DNA from: Candidatus Sulfidibacterium hydrothermale
GTDB taxonomy: Bacteria > Bacteroidota > Bacteroidia > Bacteroidales > F082
Direction of reading: 5' to 3'
DNA: 64,000 bases
Assembly: GCF_020149915.1 (NCBI RefSeq)
Contig: NZ_CP083760.1
Location: 1,984,001-2,048,000 of the forward strand
The notes under the pieces are model-generated. The model worked only from the letters and a program-made list of their open reading frames with translations. It ran no database searches and was not told where the DNA came from. This document shows positions 10,135-19,440 of the stretch, piece by piece. Each line of letters starts with the position of its first letter. Positions within the stretch are counted from its first letter, which is position 1. The translations under genes were made by a program, and so were the position numbers.

Positions 10135-10905
10135 ATGACAAAGAAAATTGATGGAAGGGAATTAATTGATTTGAAAAATCAAATTTTAGAACATTTTACA
10201 CATTCCGAATGGTTAGAACTCGGTTTTTCAATAGACTGCCAAGACATTGTTAATAATCACAATAGACTTTTAAGAAGTTTAAATTTTAGAGATCCAGATT
10301 ATGAAGGAAATGTTCTTGAAGTTCTTAAAGAAATGACGGATAAAGACCCTGCAAATTTGGAACGGATTAAAGAATATATATCCCACAAATTTTCTGAAGT
10401 TACTGTGTCAGAATATATCTCAACTGCACATAATGAAATACCCAAAAGACTTATTCAGTTTTCACCCCAAGTATTTGAAATTCCAACTAAGGAATTAAAT
10501 GAAAAATTGGTGGCTGTGATGATGCCATTTAGCAAAGAATTTACCAAAACATTTGAACAAATTAAAAGTTCTTGTACTAATGTTGGTTTAGACTGTTTAA
10601 AAGCGAATGACATATGGGTGAATTCAACTTTTATTCAAGATATTTTTGAATTAATCTTTACTTCAAAAATTGTAGTTGCGGACTTCACGGGTAAAAATCC
10701 CAATGTCTTTTATGAAGTTGGAATTGCACATACTTTAGGGAAAACTGTAATACCAATAACACAATCAATAAGCGATGTTCCTGCTGATTTAAGACATCAT
10801 AGAGTACTGAAATACTTACCAAATGGAGAAGGATTTGATGAATTTAAAATAGAATTGACAAAAAGATTAAAATCATTAATTCCAAAAAACGAGTTTGATT
10901 TTTAA
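10135..10905 (+). CDS. Deoxyribosyltransferase-like (TIR-like) domain protein
   Basis: 256 residues. The C-terminal half (about 120-240) looks like the nucleoside 2-deoxyribosyltransferase / TIR-like Rossmann fold: VAVMMPF (126-132), VADF with D183, and NVFYEVGIAHTLGK with E194, the likely catalytic glutamate. The N-terminal 100 residues are helical and may be an adaptor domain of the effector-associated kind; that part is inference. Such domains in defence proteins cleave NAD or nucleotides. Sole gene of its cassette. Confidence 0.65.
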   Translation: MTKKIDGRELIDLKNQILEHFTHSEWLELGFSIDCQDIVNNHNRLLRSLNFRDPDYEGNVLEVLKEMTDKDPANLERIKEYISHKFSEVTVSEYISTAHNEIPKRLIQFSPQVFEIPTKELNEKLVAVMMPFSKEFTKTFEQIKSSCTNVGLDCLKANDIWVNSTFIQDIFELIFTSKIVVADFTGKNPNVFYEVGIAHTLGKTVIPITQSISDVPADLRHHRVLKYLPNGEGFDEFKIELTKRLKSLIPKNEFDF

Positions 10906-10915
10906 AAATGCCAGC

Positions 10916-11046
10916 AGCCAACATCAGCTATACTGCATGGTGCAAATAACTGTAAATAAATGTATTAACTTTGATTAAAACATGTTTGTAAATTGAAAAA
11001 TTAAACAATAAAAATGCACCACGCAGCATAGCCCTGCACGTTGGCA
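10916..11046 (+). other. attC site 12 (family A variant)
   Basis: Cores AGCCAAC and GTTGGCA. Arms CTATACTGCATGGTGC and GCACCACGCAGCATAGCCC. Confidence 0.88.
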
Positions 11047-11431
11047 GTCATGCCCACCGGCGGGCAATCATTCGTTCTTTGAGGTTGTCTTGCGCAGCTT
11101 GCTTTTGAAAAATTAATTTTCATAAGACACATCTGTAAACAAGATGTTTACGTTGCAGCAAGCTGCTCAGGCCACAGAACAATTTGGGGAAATGGCTTGC
11201 GTGACGGAAGGTCGAGTTCTTCAGAATATTTTGTTTCGGGATTTCGCACGCAAGGGCAGGAGTAAGGCGGCGTAATCATTTTTGCAGGTTGAAATCAATT
11301 ATGCGTTGTTTGAAAGATTTTTATTCAAAATAGAGAAGATATTCATTCATAAACGAAAACCTGGGAAATGATGTTGCAAAAATACTTCCGCCGCCTTCTG
11401 CAGGTTTCCGTACTGCCGTTGGGACACGTTC
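11041..11431 (+). repeat. Repeated non-coding cassette, copy 3
   Basis: Same element as 29-420. Starts GTTGGC and ends GCCAAC, so the core bases differ from copy 1 at both ends together. In the inner hairpin the CTTCCGG of copy 1 reads CTTCAGA. Confidence 0.8.
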
Positions 11432-11565
11432 AGCCAACAGCGGCTCATAGTGCATGCCGCAAATTGTGCTGAATTTGAAAATTAATTGTAAATTTGAGAA
11501 TATTTGTAAACAGAGAAAATTTTGAAAACCAATTGCGGCACGCACCATAGCCGCACCCGTTAGGC
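11432..11565 (+). other. attC site 13 (family B)
   Basis: Closes non-coding cassette copy 3. Cores AGCCAAC and GTTAGGC. Confidence 0.9.
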
Positions 11566-11609
11566 GTCATTTTATAAATAAATAAAATAATAACTAAAAA
11601 ATGTTTTAA

Positions 11610-12542
11610 ATGGTATGTCCAATAACCAATCTTGAAGCAGATAGAATTGATTCTACCTCATATAGGATAATTGTAAATGACGAAAGCTATGTTATTAAAC
11701 ATGGTATAAGATTTGACATACTTGTAGAAGATGAAAAATTTAAAAAAAATAAACATTTAATTGCCGGTGCTATTTTAAACAAACAGCTTTCTGCTGCAAA
11801 TTATGATGAAGAATACTGTTTTACTTTGATTTTAGATGACTTAGAAGAAAAACTAAAGAAAATAATTTATCCTAAAACCCCTAAAGAAAAAATAGACAAC
11901 CTATTAAAAACATTATATCAATTACAGAATTTTGATGGAGAAATCGTTGACATCAGCAAGGTTGTTAAAAAGCCAGAGTTTTATTACAAGCATTTTTTTA
12001 AATCTGCAGACGAATGCATATATTACCTCAAAGAATTGGATTATCAAGGCTTAATTGAATGTCATTTTTTAAACGATACAGAATATCCTATAGATTTTCA
12101 AATTACATTTAAAGGTCTTAACTATTATTTGAATCTAATGGAACAAGGGAACTTATCAAATAAATGTTTTGTAGCTATGTCCTTTGACCCTCAAATGAAA
12201 GAAACTCGAGATGCTATAAAAGATGCTATTTTGAAAAATGATTTTGAACCAGTAATAATTGATGAGCAGCTAATAGAAAGTTCACAAACAATTAATGATG
12301 CTATAATTTTTGCCATTAAAAGTTGTAAATTTTGTATAGCAGATTTTAGTCAACAAAAAGATGGTGTGTATTTTGAAAGTGGATTTGCTGTTGGATTAGG
12401 GAAACCTGTTATTTATACTTGTCATAAAGATTGGTTTTCTAAATCACATTTTGACACTAATCATTTCCCTCATATAATTTACGAAACTAATAAAGAATTA
12501 ACAGAAAAATTAGACATAAAAATTAAAGCATGGATCAAATAA
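11610..12542 (+). CDS. Deoxyribosyltransferase-like (TIR-like) domain protein
   Basis: 310 residues. The last 130 residues carry the nucleoside 2-deoxyribosyltransferase / TIR-like pattern: CFVAMSFD near 186-193, CIADFS with D245, and GVYFESGFAVGLGKPVI with E256. The N-terminal 180 residues are a separate, unrecognised domain, perhaps a sensor. It shares only the C-terminal fold with the protein at 10135. Nucleotide or NAD cleavage as an abortive-infection effector is a reasonable inference. Confidence 0.65.
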   Translation: MVCPITNLEADRIDSTSYRIIVNDESYVIKHGIRFDILVEDEKFKKNKHLIAGAILNKQLSAANYDEEYCFTLILDDLEEKLKKIIYPKTPKEKIDNLLKTLYQLQNFDGEIVDISKVVKKPEFYYKHFFKSADECIYYLKELDYQGLIECHFLNDTEYPIDFQITFKGLNYYLNLMEQGNLSNKCFVAMSFDPQMKETRDAIKDAILKNDFEPVIIDEQLIESSQTINDAIIFAIKSCKFCIADFSQQKDGVYFESGFAVGLGKPVIYTCHKDWFSKSHFDTNHFPHIIYETNKELTEKLDIKIKAWIK

Positions 12543-12550
12543 AAACGAAC

Positions 12551-12683
12551 GCCTAACAGCGGCTCATAGTGCATGCCGCAAATTGTGCTAAAATTGAAAA
12601 TAAATCGTAAATTTGAGAATATTTGTAAACAGAAAGATTATGAAAACCAATTGCGGCACGCACCATAGCCGCACCCGTTGTGC
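12551..12683 (+). other. attC site 14 (family B)
   Basis: Cores GCCTAAC and GTTGTGC. The left half of the spacer matches family A sites. Confidence 0.88.
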
Positions 12684-12711
12684 TTCATGCTAAGAAAAAT
12701 ACTGGAATAAT

Positions 12712-14244
12712 ATGAGCTTGATTGAAAAACATTTTCGTAAAACAGAAAAGCTTATAAAGCTAATTAATGAAGATTTGATTGCTAATTGGCTTTTAAATGA
12801 AGGATATTATCCAGAGCAGTATGTTGTTCCACCATCTTTCAGAGTAAAAGATTTTGAATTACAAGAAAATGTTTACATTAACAATTTAGCAAACCCGCCA
12901 AGACGTAAATTAATTAATATTTCTTATCCAAAATCTCTTTTAACTTCTCGTATTTTTGGAATCCAACACCCACATAATTACCATGATATTGTTTATTGGC
13001 TAATGGATGATTGGGATAATATTATTAATCATATTTTTCATGAAGATTTAAAGATTTTCTCTTATAGTTTTCCAATTCCAGTAAATGATGGAGCGAGAGG
13101 AGAATTAAGTCCATTACGTTCAGGAAGAATGATCTATGAGTGGATTACAATGGCAGAAAAAGATTTGGTTGCTGAAGCACATAAATATAATTTAATTGTA
13201 CGCTCAGATATAACAAATTTTTATAACTCAATTTACACTCATAGTATTGGTTGGGCATTACATGGGCAGGAAACGGCTTTTAAAGATAAAACTTGTACAC
13301 TTACTGGGAACAAAATAGATAAGCTTGTTCAATACGCTAATAATGGGAGAACAAATGGTATTCCAGTTGGTTCAGCGGTAAGTGATTTAATAGCCGAAAT
13401 AATTTTAAGTAGTATTGACTTAAAGATTTCTCAGAAATTAAAAGATAAAGACTTTATTGCAACTAGATTTAAAGATGATTATCGAATTTTGTGTAATACA
13501 GAATCAGATGCAAAAGAAATATTAAAAGTTTTAGCAGAAGAACTAACACAATTTAATTTACTTATAAATGAAAGCAAAACCAAGATACTTGAGCTTCCGA
13601 ATGGACTTTACCGACAACATGATAGAGCGTACCAGCAATACAGCATAAAAGATAAAGAAAGGATTTCTTTTAAAACTTTTGAACTTACATTATTGACTGT
13701 CCTTGATATTCATAAGGAATATCCTGGGACTAGCATTCTTGAAAAGTTTTTTAGTGAATTATTTAACAATGACTATGATTTAAAAATTCAGTTTTCCACG
13801 AAGGAATCTTTAAGAAGAAAAGAGATATTAAAAACTTTGAGTCTTCTTGTTCTTGTAAAGAGAGAATCTGAAAAGATACTCTGTCATATTTTATCTGTGA
13901 TTGAATTTATATATCTAAAATATCGAACTGAATTCAAATTAAAAGAGATAATTAAAGAATTGGTTAAATCTGAAATTATTAAAGCAAATGATAAGCAATC
14001 CATATTCGAATTATCTTGGTATTTATTTTTTGCGAGGTATATAGGTTTAGGAATTTCCGAAAAATGGATTAATTCACGGGTGAACAAAGATTTAAGGAAG
14101 AATCCTTTCCTAAAATCTGCATGTACAAGTAAACAACAAATTTATAATGACTCTCATATTAACTTATTTAGTAAACCGAAAGACTGCAGGGGAACTACAT
14201 TAGCAAAAAAAATTGCGGTATTTGAAAGAAATAAAGATGAATAA
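12712..14244 (+). CDS. Reverse transcriptase, probably a defence type
   Basis: 510 residues. Reverse-transcriptase motifs are visible in order: motif A SDITNFYNSIYTHS (D166), GIPVGSAVSDLIAEIIL (motif B region), and RFKDDY with the catalytic pair D255-D256, written FKDD where most RTs have Y/F-A-D-D, followed by LLINESKTKIL. About 200 residues follow without a maturase or HNH domain, which argues against a group II intron. Stand-alone RTs of this form belong to the unknown-group/Abi-like RTs with anti-phage activity. No accessory protein-coding gene shares the cassette. Confidence 0.8.
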   Translation: MSLIEKHFRKTEKLIKLINEDLIANWLLNEGYYPEQYVVPPSFRVKDFELQENVYINNLANPPRRKLINISYPKSLLTSRIFGIQHPHNYHDIVYWLMDDWDNIINHIFHEDLKIFSYSFPIPVNDGARGELSPLRSGRMIYEWITMAEKDLVAEAHKYNLIVRSDITNFYNSIYTHSIGWALHGQETAFKDKTCTLTGNKIDKLVQYANNGRTNGIPVGSAVSDLIAEIILSSIDLKISQKLKDKDFIATRFKDDYRILCNTESDAKEILKVLAEELTQFNLLINESKTKILELPNGLYRQHDRAYQQYSIKDKERISFKTFELTLLTVLDIHKEYPGTSILEKFFSELFNNDYDLKIQFSTKESLRRKEILKTLSLLVLVKRESEKILCHILSVIEFIYLKYRTEFKLKEIIKELVKSEIIKANDKQSIFELSWYLFFARYIGLGISEKWINSRVNKDLRKNPFLKSACTSKQQIYNDSHINLFSKPKDCRGTTLAKKIAVFERNKDE

Positions 14245-14258
14245 GTTAAAGCACGAAA

Positions 14259-14388
14259 GCACAACAAAGCATATAAGTCATTGGGCGGCAATTAGTTAAA
14301 TAAACAATATAAGTATTAATAAACAGCATGGTAAACTGAAAGATTTAGCATTAAAACGCCCAACGCCTCATATACATAACCGTTGTGC
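14259..14388 (+). other. attC site 15 (family C)
   Basis: Cores GCACAAC and GTTGTGC. Arms as in site 3 with one change (CATATACATAACC). Confidence 0.9.
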
Positions 14389-14406
14389 CCAATAAAAATA
14401 AGAAAA

Positions 14407-15651
14407 ATGATGAAATGTATAATTTGCAGAGAAAACAAAACAGAATTTAATGATGAACATGTTATTCCTGATTCAATTCAAGGATATTATCACATTAATA
14501 CAGTATGCACAGACTGTAATAGCAGATTAGGAACATTAATAGACAACAAATTAACTAATCATAAATTCATTGAGTTCCAAAGACATTTATTAGGTATAAA
14601 AGGTAAATCTGGTAAAATCCCCAATCCATTCTCAGGAACACTTTTTTTAAAAGATAATCCAGAACAGAAAATTAGATTAGAACTTGATAGCGAAGGAAAT
14701 TTTGAACCTCGATTATTACCAAATATTCCTAAGACTTTTGCTGAAACTTTTACTATTACTTTAGATATTAAAGACGAACATAAAAAAGATGAAATCATTA
14801 ATAAATTTCTTAAAAGAAATGGAATTCCAAAAGAACAAGTTAGGATTGAACAAGTAAAAGAAAAAGAAAATCGACCATGGATTCATGCTTCTTTGAAAAT
14901 AGATATTAAAGATTTTAAGTTAGCAATATTAAAAATTGCATATGAATTTACTATTGACCAGATTCCAGAATATTTTAACGATTCAACTGCGATTAAAATT
15001 TCAAAATTACTTAAAGAAGCAGATTTTGAAAACCTATATAAAGATATCACATTTTTTGGTGATGGTTTAAATAATCAGATTTTAGAGCCATTTTCTCATT
15101 TAATAGAATTTGAAAACAATAACCATTATTTAATATTATTCGAATCTCCCAATTTGGGACTAATTTGTTTTGTCAATCTTTTTAATATATTTTCTCTTGG
15201 TATTAAAATGAGTGATTCTTCTTCATTCTTACCTGAAAACCTACTTGTAGGAAAAAATGATATTACTAAAAAATCTTTCGAAGTTTACAATATCAGAGAA
15301 TTAATGAGTCAGACTTATACTCCAATAGAATATCGTTTTCAATACTTTCTACCCAAAGATCAAGATATTTTTAATGAATTTATTAAAAATGATCAAGATC
15401 CAAATTTTGATTTTTATAGAGAAAATGGGAAAATACCTTTTTTTGACAAACATGGTAATATTGTTTATGATGATATTGATATTAAACTTAAACAAAATAA
15501 TTTAACAAAAATACCTAAAGGAGACACAAAAAATGAAATTATTACACAGATTTTATTAGATGAAGAATTATACATTAAACTTCTTCCAATTAATAAATTA
15601 TATAGAGTTATTTCTGTGCAAATAGAACAATATAGAAAGAAAAAAATATAA
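14407..15651 (+). CDS. HNH endonuclease-domain protein
   Basis: About 414 residues. The N-terminus holds a compact zinc/HNH site: CIICRENKTEFNDEHVIP then CTDCNSRLG, so Cys pairs flank a DEHVIP histidine, as in the HNH_5 type. The remaining 350 residues are unrecognised and may sense or bind the target. I start at ATG 14407; a TTG in the attC core is in frame upstream. Sole gene of its cassette. Confidence 0.7.
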   Translation: MMKCIICRENKTEFNDEHVIPDSIQGYYHINTVCTDCNSRLGTLIDNKLTNHKFIEFQRHLLGIKGKSGKIPNPFSGTLFLKDNPEQKIRLELDSEGNFEPRLLPNIPKTFAETFTITLDIKDEHKKDEIINKFLKRNGIPKEQVRIEQVKEKENRPWIHASLKIDIKDFKLAILKIAYEFTIDQIPEYFNDSTAIKISKLLKEADFENLYKDITFFGDGLNNQILEPFSHLIEFENNNHYLILFESPNLGLICFVNLFNIFSLGIKMSDSSSFLPENLLVGKNDITKKSFEVYNIRELMSQTYTPIEYRFQYFLPKDQDIFNEFIKNDQDPNFDFYRENGKIPFFDKHGNIVYDDIDIKLKQNNLTKIPKGDTKNEIITQILLDEELYIKLLPINKLYRVISVQIEQYRKKKI

Positions 15652-15659
15652 AATACTGG

Positions 15660-15790
15660 GCACAACAAAAAATATAGTGCATGCCGCGATTAGTTGTAAA
15701 TAGGAAAGTTAGTACACAAAATAAAGATTGTTGTAATTTGAAAAATAATCGTTTCAAACTGCGGCACGCACCATATTCAAACCGTTGGCA
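15660..15790 (+). other. attC site 16 (divergent)
   Basis: Cores GCACAAC and GTTGGCA. Arms ATATAGTGCATGCCGCG and CGGCACGCACCATATTC resemble family B, but the inner spacer and last stretch are different. Confidence 0.85.
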
Positions 15791-15851
15791 TTCATTAAGA
15801 AAAAGATACTTAAATAGGTAATAAAAATAGTTAACCAAAATACAGTTAAAG

Positions 15852-16178
15852 ATGAAATATGGCGAAATTGAAATCAATCAAGATAAAATAGAGTTTCATA
15901 ACTCTCTTCTTGGTATTGAGAAAATTATTTATAATGGAAAAGAAGTTTCAAAGAAAATTTCGTGTTTAGGCACTACACATAAGTTTAAAATAGGACATGA
16001 TAATTTTAAAGTTATCTCTAGATGTCAATTATTTTGTTGGAATAAAATTAAATTAACCATTGTAAGAAATAATGAAAAAATTTACGAAGGAAATATTCCT
16101 ATAAGTACGACGCATAAAATGATTTGGTTTGCAATTGGTCTTTTTATTGGAATGCTTTTATTACGGATTAATTTCTAA
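15852..16178 (+). CDS. Small protein with C-terminal membrane helix
   Basis: 108 residues, mostly beta-type sequence with four cysteines overall, ending in one transmembrane helix (about 88-105, MIWFAIGLFIGMLLL). No family recognised. Confidence 0.6.
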   Translation: MKYGEIEINQDKIEFHNSLLGIEKIIYNGKEVSKKISCLGTTHKFKIGHDNFKVISRCQLFCWNKIKLTIVRNNEKIYEGNIPISTTHKMIWFAIGLFIGMLLLRINF

Positions 16179-16509
16179 TAACTCTTAAAAATAGGCAATT
16201 AGAGTGAATAAATATGACATTGAAATTTTAGACCAAGCTTTAACTCTATATTTTTATAAATTCCTTAGAGGAAAGCATATATGTCCCTAAGAAAAAATAT
16301 AAAGAGGCCCAAGGGAATATATTTAGTAAATTAAAAAATGTGCTATTGAGTTATTTTGCAATATTGTGAAAATAAAATATCAGGTAAAAAAATTAGAAAA
16401 AGAATTTAACCTTGAATAATACCAAGCAGAAGATAAGATATTCTTGAATTACATTTATAAAGATTTAAAATATCTAGAGCAACAATAGCTTGTAGAATAA
16501 TTAACGAAA
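16179..16509 (+). other. Gene-free stretch, possible decayed ORF
   Basis: About 330 bp, AT-rich, inside the cassette of the 108-residue protein. One frame gives peptides such as KKKYKEAQGNIFSKLKNVLLSYF, interrupted by many stops. It may be the remains of a second gene. I see nothing else in it. Confidence 0.3.
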
Positions 16510-16643
16510 TGCCAACATCGGCTATGCTTCATGCCGCAAATTGTACTTAAACTGAAAATAAATCGTAAATTTGAGAATATTTACAAACAGAAAAATTATG
16601 AAAACCAAATTGCGGCACATCGCATAGCCCTGCACGTTGTAGC
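16510..16643 (+). other. attC site 17 (family A)
   Basis: Cores TGCCAAC and GTTGTAG. The matching GTTGGCA is at 15784. Confidence 0.9.
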
Positions 16644-16706
16644 CAATTTGGTATGAGTATTTTAATAAACATTTGAGAAAGAGTAGAATATTGTAAGAAA
16701 TATAAA

Positions 16707-17294
16707 TTGAAAACACTGTTTACTAAAACATATAGGAAAAAAGTTCAGAACAAGAGAAAGGAAGATATTATTGATTTGTTTTTGACGAATATTAGTGGAA
16801 CTCATTACCGTAAGGTTGAAAGAGAAAGTGACAAACTCATTATCAAAGGATCATTTCCTGAACTTTTTCAAAATAGTATTATGACTTTATGGGCTGGATT
16901 TTGTAGGAAAGCAGAATTGTATTTTTCAATAAACAATGATATTGTTTATTCTGTAGATTATACTTACGGAGTCATTTCACTGTTTACAGCTCTTATGGCC
17001 AGTATATTACCTATGCTATTTTTTTCATTAAATATTGCGACGTATGGATTTGTACCATTATCTGTCTTAGTCTTAGGAATATTTCATATCATTATTCGGC
17101 TATATCTTCACCGACAAGTTTTTGTTAAAACTTTAAACTTTAAGAATCTGTACAAAGGAAAATATGATTGGAATAAAATTTTAAAAAGCAAAACGGATAA
17201 TGAATTAAAAAATATAGTCAATGGAAATACGACATTAACGATTGAAGTTCAAAAAATGGCAGAAGAAGAATTAATTAGAAGAAAAGAAAAATAA
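16707..17294 (+). CDS. Membrane protein of unknown function, duplicate B
   Basis: 195 residues, identical to the product at 9358 except that one KE unit is missing near the C-terminus. One silent change was noticed (CCC to CCT at a Pro codon). Same TTG start. The upstream 70 bp of the cassette is also the same, so the whole cassette was duplicated. Confidence 0.65.
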   Translation: MKTLFTKTYRKKVQNKRKEDIIDLFLTNISGTHYRKVERESDKLIIKGSFPELFQNSIMTLWAGFCRKAELYFSINNDIVYSVDYTYGVISLFTALMASILPMLFFSLNIATYGFVPLSVLVLGIFHIIIRLYLHRQVFVKTLNFKNLYKGKYDWNKILKSKTDNELKNIVNGNTTLTIEVQKMAEEELIRRKEK

Positions 17295-17305
17295 AGAAAA
17301 ACTGG

Positions 17306-17438
17306 CTACAACATCAGGCTATGCTTCATGCCGCAAATTGTACTGAATAGAAAATTAATTGTAAATTTGAGAATATTTGTAAACAGAGAAAATTTTGAAA
17401 ACCAATTGCGGCACGCACCATAGCCGCACCCGTTGGGG
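17306..17438 (+). other. attC site 18 (family A/B chimera)
   Basis: Left arm is family A (GGCTATGCTTCATGCCGC) but the right arm is family B (GCGGCACGCACCATAGCCG). Cores CTACAAC and GTTGGGG. The join lies in the AT-rich spacer. Confidence 0.85.
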
Positions 17439-17534
17439 GTAATGCGAGAGAAGTCACCCAAAGAGTTATTCGTCACATATAGAAAATTGATTATTGTTCA
17501 AAAGAAATCAGAAGAAGATCTGAAATCAAGCAGG

Positions 17535-17574
17535 TTTGTTTTATTATTCACGCTGTGAATTTATTGTATTTTTG
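17535..17574 (+). promoter_or_regulatory. Candidate promoter element and operator
   Basis: TATTTTTG at 17567-17574 fits the Bacteroidota -7 box TAnnTTTG, 23 bp before the next start codon. Just upstream is the perfect palindrome ATTCACGCTGTGAAT (17546-17560), two 6-bp arms around GCT, where a repressor could block the polymerase. No good -33 TTG is seen at the usual distance, so this is tentative. Confidence 0.4.
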
Positions 17575-17597
17575 ATAGAAATTAAAAAGTAGATTTT

Positions 17598-18695
17598 ATG
17601 CCATCAAAAAAACCAGAATTACGACAGTATGATAATTTATTTTCTGTTATTTCTCAACTATTATCTAATGCTAAAAATAACATCGTAAAAACGATCAACA
17701 ATACGATGGTTGTTACCTATTGGCATATTGGTCAGTTTATTGTCGAATACGAACAAGGTGGGAAAGATAGAGCTGTGTATGGCACTCAATTATTAAAACG
17801 TTTATCTGTAGATTTGACAAGTAGGTTTGGCAAAGGATATTCTTGGCGAAACCTGTACTATATGAAACAGTTTTATATTGAGTTTCCAATTTTGCAGACA
17901 GTGTTTGCAAAATCTGACAATCAAAAATTGCAGACACCTTCTGCAAAATCAGAAAAGGAAGATGTAAATTTGTTTAATGAAAAATTGATTACTTCCATCC
18001 ATCATCTTACATGGTCCCATTTTGTCAGACTTTTAAGCATAAAGAATGAAGACGAAAGGAATTTCTACATTATAGAAACAGCAGAAAACAAGTGGTCAGA
18101 GAGGGAATTAGACAGGCAAATAAACTCATCTCTTTTTGAAAGACTGGTTTTAAGCACGAATAGAAAAGCAGTAAAAGAATTGTCTGAAAAAGGGCAAATT
18201 ATAAGTACCGAACAAGACCTGTTAAAAGACCCATTGGTTCTTGAATTCTTAAACATAAAACAAGACAGTTCATATTCGGAAAATGAATTGGAAACAGCCA
18301 TAATCAACAATCTCGGAGAATTTTTATTAGAATTAGGCAAAGGGTTTACATTTGTAGCACGCCAACAGCGTATATCTTCAGGAACAGAGCACTTTTATAT
18401 AGACTTGGTTTTTTATAATCGCCTGCTTCGTTGTTTTGTGCTCATAGACTTAAAAATAGGGAAGTTAAAACATCAAGACATAGGACAAATGCAGATGTAT
18501 GTGAACTATTACGATAGAGAAATTAAAACTGAAAGCGAAAATCCGACAATAGGAATAATTCTATGCAAAGAAAAAGATGATTTTGTTATTGAATACACTT
18601 TGCCAAAAGACAATAAACAAATCTTTCCAAATGAATACAAATTATATTTACCCGATAAGACAGAACTTCAAAAACTTTTGAAACAATATTTATAA
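17598..18695 (+). CDS. YhcG/DUF1016-type PD-(D/E)XK nuclease
   Basis: 365 residues. The N-terminal part (residues 10-190, VVTYWHIGQFIVEYEQGG, SWRNLYYMKQFY, HLTWSHFVRLLSI) and C-terminal nuclease part (FYIDLVFYNRLLRCFVLIDLKIG, near 275-297) match the DUF1016/YhcG family well, with the expected D and D-x-K residues. Length is normal for the family. These nucleases are often found beside restriction-modification systems or alone in defence regions; the exact substrate is not established. Confidence 0.85.
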   Translation: MPSKKPELRQYDNLFSVISQLLSNAKNNIVKTINNTMVVTYWHIGQFIVEYEQGGKDRAVYGTQLLKRLSVDLTSRFGKGYSWRNLYYMKQFYIEFPILQTVFAKSDNQKLQTPSAKSEKEDVNLFNEKLITSIHHLTWSHFVRLLSIKNEDERNFYIIETAENKWSERELDRQINSSLFERLVLSTNRKAVKELSEKGQIISTEQDLLKDPLVLEFLNIKQDSSYSENELETAIINNLGEFLLELGKGFTFVARQQRISSGTEHFYIDLVFYNRLLRCFVLIDLKIGKLKHQDIGQMQMYVNYYDREIKTESENPTIGIILCKEKDDFVIEYTLPKDNKQIFPNEYKLYLPDKTELQKLLKQYL

Positions 18696-18756
18696 TAAAC
18701 ATAAAAAAGATTAAGATCGGCTATTCAAAAAAACATAATGAATTTAAAGCACATAC

Positions 18757-18887
18757 CCCCAACAAAGCATATAAGTCATTGGGCGGTAATTAGTTAAACA
18801 AATATTATAAATACAAATAAACGGTATGGTAAACTGAAAGATTTGAGCATTAAAACGCCCACCGCCTCATATGCCTAACCGTTAGCA
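18757..18887 (+). other. attC site 19 (family C)
   Basis: Cores CCCCAAC and GTTAGCA. The matching GTTGGGG is at 17432. Confidence 0.9.
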
Positions 18888-19273
18888 GTCATGCCCACCG
18901 GCGGGCAATCATTCGTTCTTTGAGGCTGTCTTGCGCAGCTTGCTTTTGAAAAATTAGTTTTCATAAGACACATCTGTAAACAAGATGTTTACGTTGCAGC
19001 AAGCTGCTCAGGCCGCAGGACAATTTGGGGAAATGGCTTGCGTGACAGAAGGTCGAGTTCTTCCGGATTCTTCGTTTCGGGATTTCGCACGCAAGGGCAG
19101 GAGTAAGGCGGCGTAATCATTTTTGCAGGTTGAAATCAATTATGCGTTGTTTGAAAAATTTTCATTCAAAATAGGGAAGATGTTCATTCATAAACGAAAA
19201 TCTGGGAAATGATGTTGCAAAAATACTTCCGCCGCCTTCTGCCAGGTTTCCGTACTGCCGCTGGGACACGTTC
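18882..19273 (+). repeat. Repeated non-coding cassette, copy 4
   Basis: Same element as 29-420. Starts GTTAGC, ends GCTAAC. Single-base differences include GACAGAAGG for GACGGAAGG. Confidence 0.8.
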
Positions 19274-19407
19274 AGCTAACAGCGGCTCATAGTGCATGCC
19301 GCAAATTGTGCTGAATTTGAAAATTAATTGTAAATTTGAGAATATTTGTAAACAGAGAAGATTATGAAAACCAATCGCGGCACGCACCATAGCCGCACCC
19401 GTTGTAA
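19274..19407 (+). other. attC site 20 (family B)
   Basis: Closes non-coding cassette copy 4. Cores AGCTAAC and GTTGTAA. Confidence 0.9.
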
Positions 19408-19440
19408 GCAATACGGGTACGATATACAAAAAAACTCTTA

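Noticed and set aside
12712-14244. Group II intron or retron for the reverse transcriptase
   Set aside because: No maturase or HNH tail, no intron-like RNA folds noticed, and the gene is bounded by normal attC sites. A retron RNA cannot be excluded fully but the short 5' region (about 30 bp) leaves no room for it.
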